DNA of 46,606 bases from Pseudomonas sp. ACN8. Its GTDB lineage: Bacteria; Pseudomonadota; Gammaproteobacteria; Pseudomonadales; Pseudomonadaceae. The notes below the pieces were generated by a model. The model did not search any database and was not told the DNA's origin. It saw only the letters and a program-made list of their open reading frames with translations. The stretch spans positions 1-46,606 of the forward strand of contig NZ_MRCS01000049.1 in NCBI RefSeq assembly GCF_002303925.1, given 5' to 3'. Positions 43,175 through 46,606 of the stretch are shown piece by piece (the stretch's first letter is position 1; each line of letters starts with the position of its first letter). The position numbers and the translations under genes are program-made.

Positions 43175-43639
43175 ATGCAAAGCGAACTGGACAGCTACGA
43201 CCGCAAGATCCTCGCCTTGCTGCAAGAGGATGCTTCGCTTTCCAGCGCACAGATCGCCGAGCGGGTGGGTCTCTCGCAATCGCCGTGCTGGCGGCGGATT
43301 CAGCGGATGAAAGAGGAGGGCATCATTCGCGGGCAGGTGACCTTGCTCGACCGCAAGAAAATCGGCCTGAACACGCAGATCTTCGCGGAGGTGAAACTCA
43401 ATGCCCACGGGCGTTCGAACTTCACCGAATTCACCGAGGCGATTCGCGGCTTTCCGGAGGTGCTGGAGTGTTATGTGCTGATGGGGGCGGTGGACTTCTT
43501 GCTGCGGATTGTCACGGCGGACATCGAGGCTTATGAGCGCTTTTTCTTCGAGAAACTGTCGATGGTGCCGGGGATTCAGGAGGTGAATTCGATCGTGGCG
43601 TTGTCGGAGATCAAGTCGACTACCAGTTTGCCGGTCTGA
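43175..43639 (+). CDS. Lrp/AsnC family transcriptional regulator
   Basis: A 154-residue feast/famine regulator. The N-terminal winged helix has the recognition region LSSAQIAERVGLSQSPCWRR (22-41). The C-terminal RAM (ACT-like) domain is QIFAEVKLNAHG, then VLECYVLMGAVDFLLRIV, and IQEVNSIVALSEIKSTTSLP. It forms dimers and octamers that bind amino acids. Start ATG at 43175, upstream GGGTTTTTTT without a strong Shine-Dalgarno. It is divergent from the ACT-like gene and from no amino-acid transporter, so its ligand cannot be told. Confidence 0.93.
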   Translation: MQSELDSYDRKILALLQEDASLSSAQIAERVGLSQSPCWRRIQRMKEEGIIRGQVTLLDRKKIGLNTQIFAEVKLNAHGRSNFTEFTEAIRGFPEVLECYVLMGAVDFLLRIVTADIEAYERFFFEKLSMVPGIQEVNSIVALSEIKSTTSLPV

Positions 43640-43656
43640 AACTTTGTGGTGACTGT

Positions 43657-43735
43657 GCCGGCCTCATCGCGAGCAGGCTCACTCCTACAGGATTTCGGTG
43701 ATTTCCTGTAGGAGCCAGCCTGCCGGCGATGGCGG
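43657..43735. repeat. REPIN, tails inward, decayed
   Basis: Arms GCCGGCCTCATCGCGAGCAG and GGAGCCAGCCTGCCGGCGAT. The right arm has lost the GCGAG core, and the left has CTCACTCC for CTCGCTCC. It lies between the lrp-type and CYTH genes, whose ends converge. Confidence 0.88.
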
Positions 43736-43737
43736 TA

Positions 43738-45105
43738 TTACAGACGCAAGAGCATTTTCCAGGCACGGTTCTGATACACCGCAATCGCCTGCTGCTTGCG
43801 CGCATCCAGGACTTCGTCGGTGATCGATTCGTTGGCCAGTTGCGCCAGTTTGTTCAGCTCGCCGTACAGGCGATCCATTTCCGGGATCTCCAGCACGTTG
43901 CGCGCATGGTGCAGCCAGACCTGGATGCGTTCGATGCGCGGCAGTTGCTCGGCCAGGTCTTCCGGTTGTTGCTGGTAACGTTGCAGTTGCAACGAAGTGG
44001 CTTCTTCGCCCAGCAGGCGCGGCAACCAGCTGCCCAGTTGCGCAGCGCCCTGGCGATTGCCACGGGTGTTGCGGTCGGCGGCCCAGGTGCGGGCCAGCAG
44101 CCAGCGCGAGGTAGTCAGGGAGAACAGGCCCCAGCGCGGGTCTTCGAGTTCTTCGAGGAACTGCTCGGGCGCGGCTTTGCGCACGTCTTCATCTTCCAGG
44201 CCGGCCTGGACCAGCGGACGCCAGTCTTCCAGCAAGGCATCGAGGGCGATACGCAGATCGTGGGTCGACTGACGTGGTGCGGCCTGGCCCAGGCTGCTGA
44301 TCAGCGCGCGCATTTCCGCGAGGCATTCGACCCAGTCCTGCAACAGGCGCCAGTGACCGTTGAAGCGATACTGCTCGGCCAGACGCTGGCTGCTGCCGAG
44401 CAAATGCCAGCTCAGCGCGACGAACGCGTCGTCCAGCGGCGTTTCGGCGGTGATCTGCGGCGCGGGCAGGCTCAACGAATAACTGTGAGCGTCGTACAGG
44501 CGATAACCGCGCTCGGCCTTGCTGATGTCGCAAGGCATCAGGGCCAGTTTCTCGGCCAGCTCGGCGGCCAGTTCCAGCAGGGCTGCCGGCTCGCCTTCGC
44601 GCAGTTCCAGTTCCAGCTCGCAGATTTCTTCTTTCTGCTTGCCGACCACGACGTGACCCAGGTCCAGCGCGGCTTCGATGACCACTTTGGTCTTGCCGCG
44701 ACCCCAGGCGATTTCCGCGCGTTCGCGGACGAAGTCGGTGGTGAAGATCGGCTTCAGGGTCTTCTTGTCCAGCTCGGCCAGTTCCTCGGGCCAGCATTCG
44801 CCGTCGAGTTTCTTCAGGTCGAGCTTGGCTTTGGGCAGGTTCCAGTCGTACTCGTTACGCACGGACAGGCCGGCAACGCTTTGGCCGCGGGTCTTGAGGG
44901 TCTGAATCACTTCTTCGCCATCCTTGCGCAGGCGCAGGGCGACTTTGGCCTGGGCCAGGTCGCGCTCGGGCGTGTCGAAGTACTGGTTCATCAACTCACG
45001 GCGTTCCCAGCCACTTTTGTTGCGTTTCTTCAGTAACGGGTGCTCGCGCAGGGCGGCGAGGGTTTCGCGGCTGACGCGGAGTTTGATTTCGGTTTCTTTC
45101 TGCAT
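43738..45105 (-). CDS. CYTH and CHAD domain protein (inorganic triphosphatase, YgiF type)
   Basis: A 455-residue enzyme. The N-terminal CYTH domain begins with the ETEIKLRV signature (4-11, ExExK) and continues RRELMNQYFDTPERDLAQAK, KTRGQSVAGLSVRNEYDWNL. The C-terminal ~240 residues look like a CHAD domain with THDLRIALDALLEDWRPL and the LHHARNVLEIPEMDRLYGEL helix. CYTH enzymes of this kind hydrolyse inorganic triphosphate. CHAD domains bind polyphosphate, an apt link with the ppk/ppx genes elsewhere in the window. Start ATG at 45105. It is divergent from argE. Confidence 0.92.
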   Translation of the reverse strand: MQKETEIKLRVSRETLAALREHPLLKKRNKSGWERRELMNQYFDTPERDLAQAKVALRLRKDGEEVIQTLKTRGQSVAGLSVRNEYDWNLPKAKLDLKKLDGECWPEELAELDKKTLKPIFTTDFVRERAEIAWGRGKTKVVIEAALDLGHVVVGKQKEEICELELELREGEPAALLELAAELAEKLALMPCDISKAERGYRLYDAHSYSLSLPAPQITAETPLDDAFVALSWHLLGSSQRLAEQYRFNGHWRLLQDWVECLAEMRALISSLGQAAPRQSTHDLRIALDALLEDWRPLVQAGLEDEDVRKAAPEQFLEELEDPRWGLFSLTTSRWLLARTWAADRNTRGNRQGAAQLGSWLPRLLGEEATSLQLQRYQQQPEDLAEQLPRIERIQVWLHHARNVLEIPEMDRLYGELNKLAQLANESITDEVLDARKQQAIAVYQNRAWKMLLRL

Positions 45106-45262
45106 GGCCGGAAAATCCAGGATCGGGAGCGCAGCCGGGGGAATGTGTGGCTGCCAAGGTCGTGCAGTGTACAGGACTCAAGGTTAGTACGCGCCGAGAC
45201 GGTTTATTCCTGTCATCGGTTGGTTCTATGATGGACCTCAATTCGGGTGCCGGGAGTCAGCG

Positions 45263-46411
45263 ATGCCATTGCCATCGATGAAAGAACAATTCGCTGCGTT
45301 GATCGCCGCACCGTCGGTCAGTTGCACTCAGCCCAGTCTCGATCAAACCAACCGCCCGGTCATCGATCTGCTGGCAACGTGGCTCGGTGAGCTGGGTTTT
45401 ACCTGCGAGATCCAACAGGTCAGCCCCGGCAAGTTCAACCTGCTGGCCAGTTTCGGCTCCGGCCCCGGCGGCCTGGTGCTGGCCGGGCACAGCGACACCG
45501 TGCCGTTCGACGGCGCGCTGTGGCAAACCGACCCGCTGAAGCTGACTGAAGCCGACGGTCGTTGGATTGGCCTGGGCAGTTGCGACATGAAGGGCTTTTT
45601 CGCCCTCGCCATCGAGGCGGTCAAACCGCTGCTCGATCAGCCGTTCAAACAGCCTTTGCTGATTCTCGCCACTTGCGACGAGGAAAGCTCGATGTCCGGC
45701 GCCCGCGCGCTGGCCGAAGCGGGGCGACCGCTGGGGCGTGCCGCGGTGATCGGCGAGCCGACCGGGCTCAAGCCGATCCGCATGCACAAAGGCATCATGA
45801 TGGAGCGCATCGACATTCTCGGGCAGAGCGGCCATTCCTCCGACCCGCGCCTGGGCCACAGCGCCCTGGAGGCCATGCACGATGCCATCGGTGAACTGCG
45901 CGGCCTGCGCCTGTTGTGGCAGCGCGAATTCCGCAATCCGCAGTTTGGCGTGCCGATGCCGACGATGAATTTCGGCTGCATCCATGGCGGCGACAACCCT
46001 AACCGCATCTGCGGTCAGTGTTCGCTGGAATTCGATTTGCGGCCGCTGCCCGGCATGGACCCCAAGGTCCTGCGCGCCGAGATCCTGCAGAAGCTCAAGC
46101 CGGTTGCCGAGCGGCATCAGGTCAAGATCGATTACGCGCCGCTGTTCCCTGAAGTGCCGCCGTTCGAGCAGGCCGAGGACGCCGAGTTGGTGCGCCTTGC
46201 CGAAAAGCTCACCGGTCACAGCGCCGAAGCAGTGGCGTTCGGCACCGAAGCACCTTATCTTCAGCGCCTTGGCTGTGAAACGCTGGTGCTTGGCCCGGGT
46301 GATATCGCCTGCGCCCACCAACCGGGGGAATACCTCGAAATGTCACGTTTGCAGCCTACGGTGCATCTATTAAGGCAACTCATCGAACACTATTGCCTGA
46401 CCCCCGTGTAG
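45263..46411 (+). CDS. argE: Acetylornithine deacetylase
   Basis: Cleaves N-acetylornithine to ornithine in the linear arginine pathway. It has 382 residues of the M20 dizinc peptidase family: H76 and D78 in AGHSDTVPF, D108 in GSCDMKG, the catalytic E140/E141 in ATCDEESSM, E167 in IGEPT, and the late metal ligand H355 in CAHQPGEYLE. Start ATG at 45263 with GGGAG upstream; a TATGAT at 45227-45232 may be its -10. The stop codon TAG at 46409-46411 lies inside the left arm of a REPIN. Confidence 0.95.
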   Translation: MPLPSMKEQFAALIAAPSVSCTQPSLDQTNRPVIDLLATWLGELGFTCEIQQVSPGKFNLLASFGSGPGGLVLAGHSDTVPFDGALWQTDPLKLTEADGRWIGLGSCDMKGFFALAIEAVKPLLDQPFKQPLLILATCDEESSMSGARALAEAGRPLGRAAVIGEPTGLKPIRMHKGIMMERIDILGQSGHSSDPRLGHSALEAMHDAIGELRGLRLLWQREFRNPQFGVPMPTMNFGCIHGGDNPNRICGQCSLEFDLRPLPGMDPKVLRAEILQKLKPVAERHQVKIDYAPLFPEVPPFEQAEDAELVRLAEKLTGHSAEAVAFGTEAPYLQRLGCETLVLGPGDIACAHQPGEYLEMSRLQPTVHLLRQLIEHYCLTPV

Positions 46412-46507
46412 GAGCGAGCCTGCTCGCGATGGACGTTAACGATGACGAGGGCAGCCTGGATAAACGCGGTGCCCTCCTATCCATCGCGAGCAAGCTCGCT
46501 CCTACAG
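46407..46507. repeat. REPIN, tails outward, conserved-loop class (loop reversed), overlaps argE stop
   Basis: Arms TGTAGGAGCGAGCCTGCTCG and GAGCAAGCTCGCTCCTACAG. The loop GGACGTTAACGATGACGAGG and AACGCGGTGCCCTCC is the reverse complement of the shared loop. The first arm supplies the argE stop codon (TGTAGG). Confidence 0.93.
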
Positions 46508-46546
46508 GGTTTTGCAGTTAAATTGCCGATGTTCCAACCCGTATTC

Positions 46547-46588
46547 ATGAGGAGAACGCGCGTGTCGCCAAGCCTGTTCCGACGATAA
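46547..46588 (+). CDS. Possible arginine-rich leader peptide (13 codons), near the window edge
   Basis: An open frame of 13 codons, MRRTRVSPSLFRR, with five arginines encoded AGG, AGA, CGC, CGA, CGA. The Shine-Dalgarno GAGGAGA is well placed for an internal GTG (46562), giving MSPSLFRR; the ATG at 46547 has none. It lies downstream of argE and 18 bases before the end of the window. It could be a leader of the next gene, which I cannot see. It could also be chance. Four of the five arginine codons are rare in such genomes. Confidence 0.3.
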   Translation: MRRTRVSPSLFRR

Positions 46589-46606
46589 CCATCAGCCCGC
46601 TGTGCG

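Overview
The window is about 46.6 kb of a GC-rich gammaproteobacterial chromosome. It almost certainly comes from the Pseudomonas fluorescens group. Every gene is a recognisable Pseudomonas core gene, and the order (hemB-ppk / ppx, trxA-rho, ubiD-flavoreductase, glpT, ygfA-6S RNA-zapA, yecA-pepP-ubiH-ubiI, iron ABC genes, gcvT-gcvH-gcvP, orphan GspE-type ATPase, argE) is the one I recall from P. aeruginosa. The intergenic spaces carry the REP palindromes (TGTAGGAGCGAGC type) typical of the fluorescens group. I see no phage, insertion sequence, CRISPR array, rRNA, tRNA or defence island.

Layout. 1-3.3 kb: YaiI/YqxD-family protein, ElbB, a membrane di-iron hydroxylase and a DedA protein. 3.4-8.4 kb: hemB-ppk facing ppx, making a haem and polyphosphate block with a good PhoB-box promoter in front. 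8.6-12.4 kb: a four-gene polar amino-acid ABC transporter with a divergent FadR-type GntR regulator and a dyad operator candidate between them. 12.5-19 kb: trxA, rho with an unusual leader, an SGNH-type membrane acyltransferase, and ubiD coupled to an Fe-S/FAD reductase. 19-24.5 kb: an AT-rich spacer, chaC, glpT with a GlpR-like site, a TonB-C-terminal secreted protein, a quinone oxidoreductase, a FliL-like exported protein and an EVE-domain protein. 24.6-31 kb: a 51-residue membrane peptide, ygfA, 6S RNA, zapA, a ZapB-like coiled coil, and yecA-pepP-ubiH-ubiI. 31-39 kb: an iron ABC binding protein and permease, then the glycine cleavage genes. 39-46.6 kb: a DUF2388 protein, NfeD plus SPFH protein, an orphan GspE/PilB ATPase, an ACT-like protein divergent from an Lrp regulator, a CYTH/CHAD triphosphatase, argE, and a tiny arginine-rich reading frame at the right edge.

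Shared themes. Three ubiquinone genes (ubiD, ubiH, ubiI) and a redox partner sit within about 13 kb. Polyphosphate synthesis and breakdown (ppk, ppx) are convergent, and a further triphosphate-type enzyme (CYTH) lies at the other end. Twelve paired REP elements (REPINs) and one edge fragment occupy almost every larger intergenic gap. They fall into two arm topologies, and six of them share a conserved loop.

No dramatically new system is present. The items most worth checking are the PhoB-type promoter before hemB-ppk, the arginine-codon-rich leader after argE, the REPIN subclasses, the ACT-like protein beside the Lrp regulator, and several orphan components (the GspE ATPase, the TonB C-terminal domain, the iron transporter without an ATPase).
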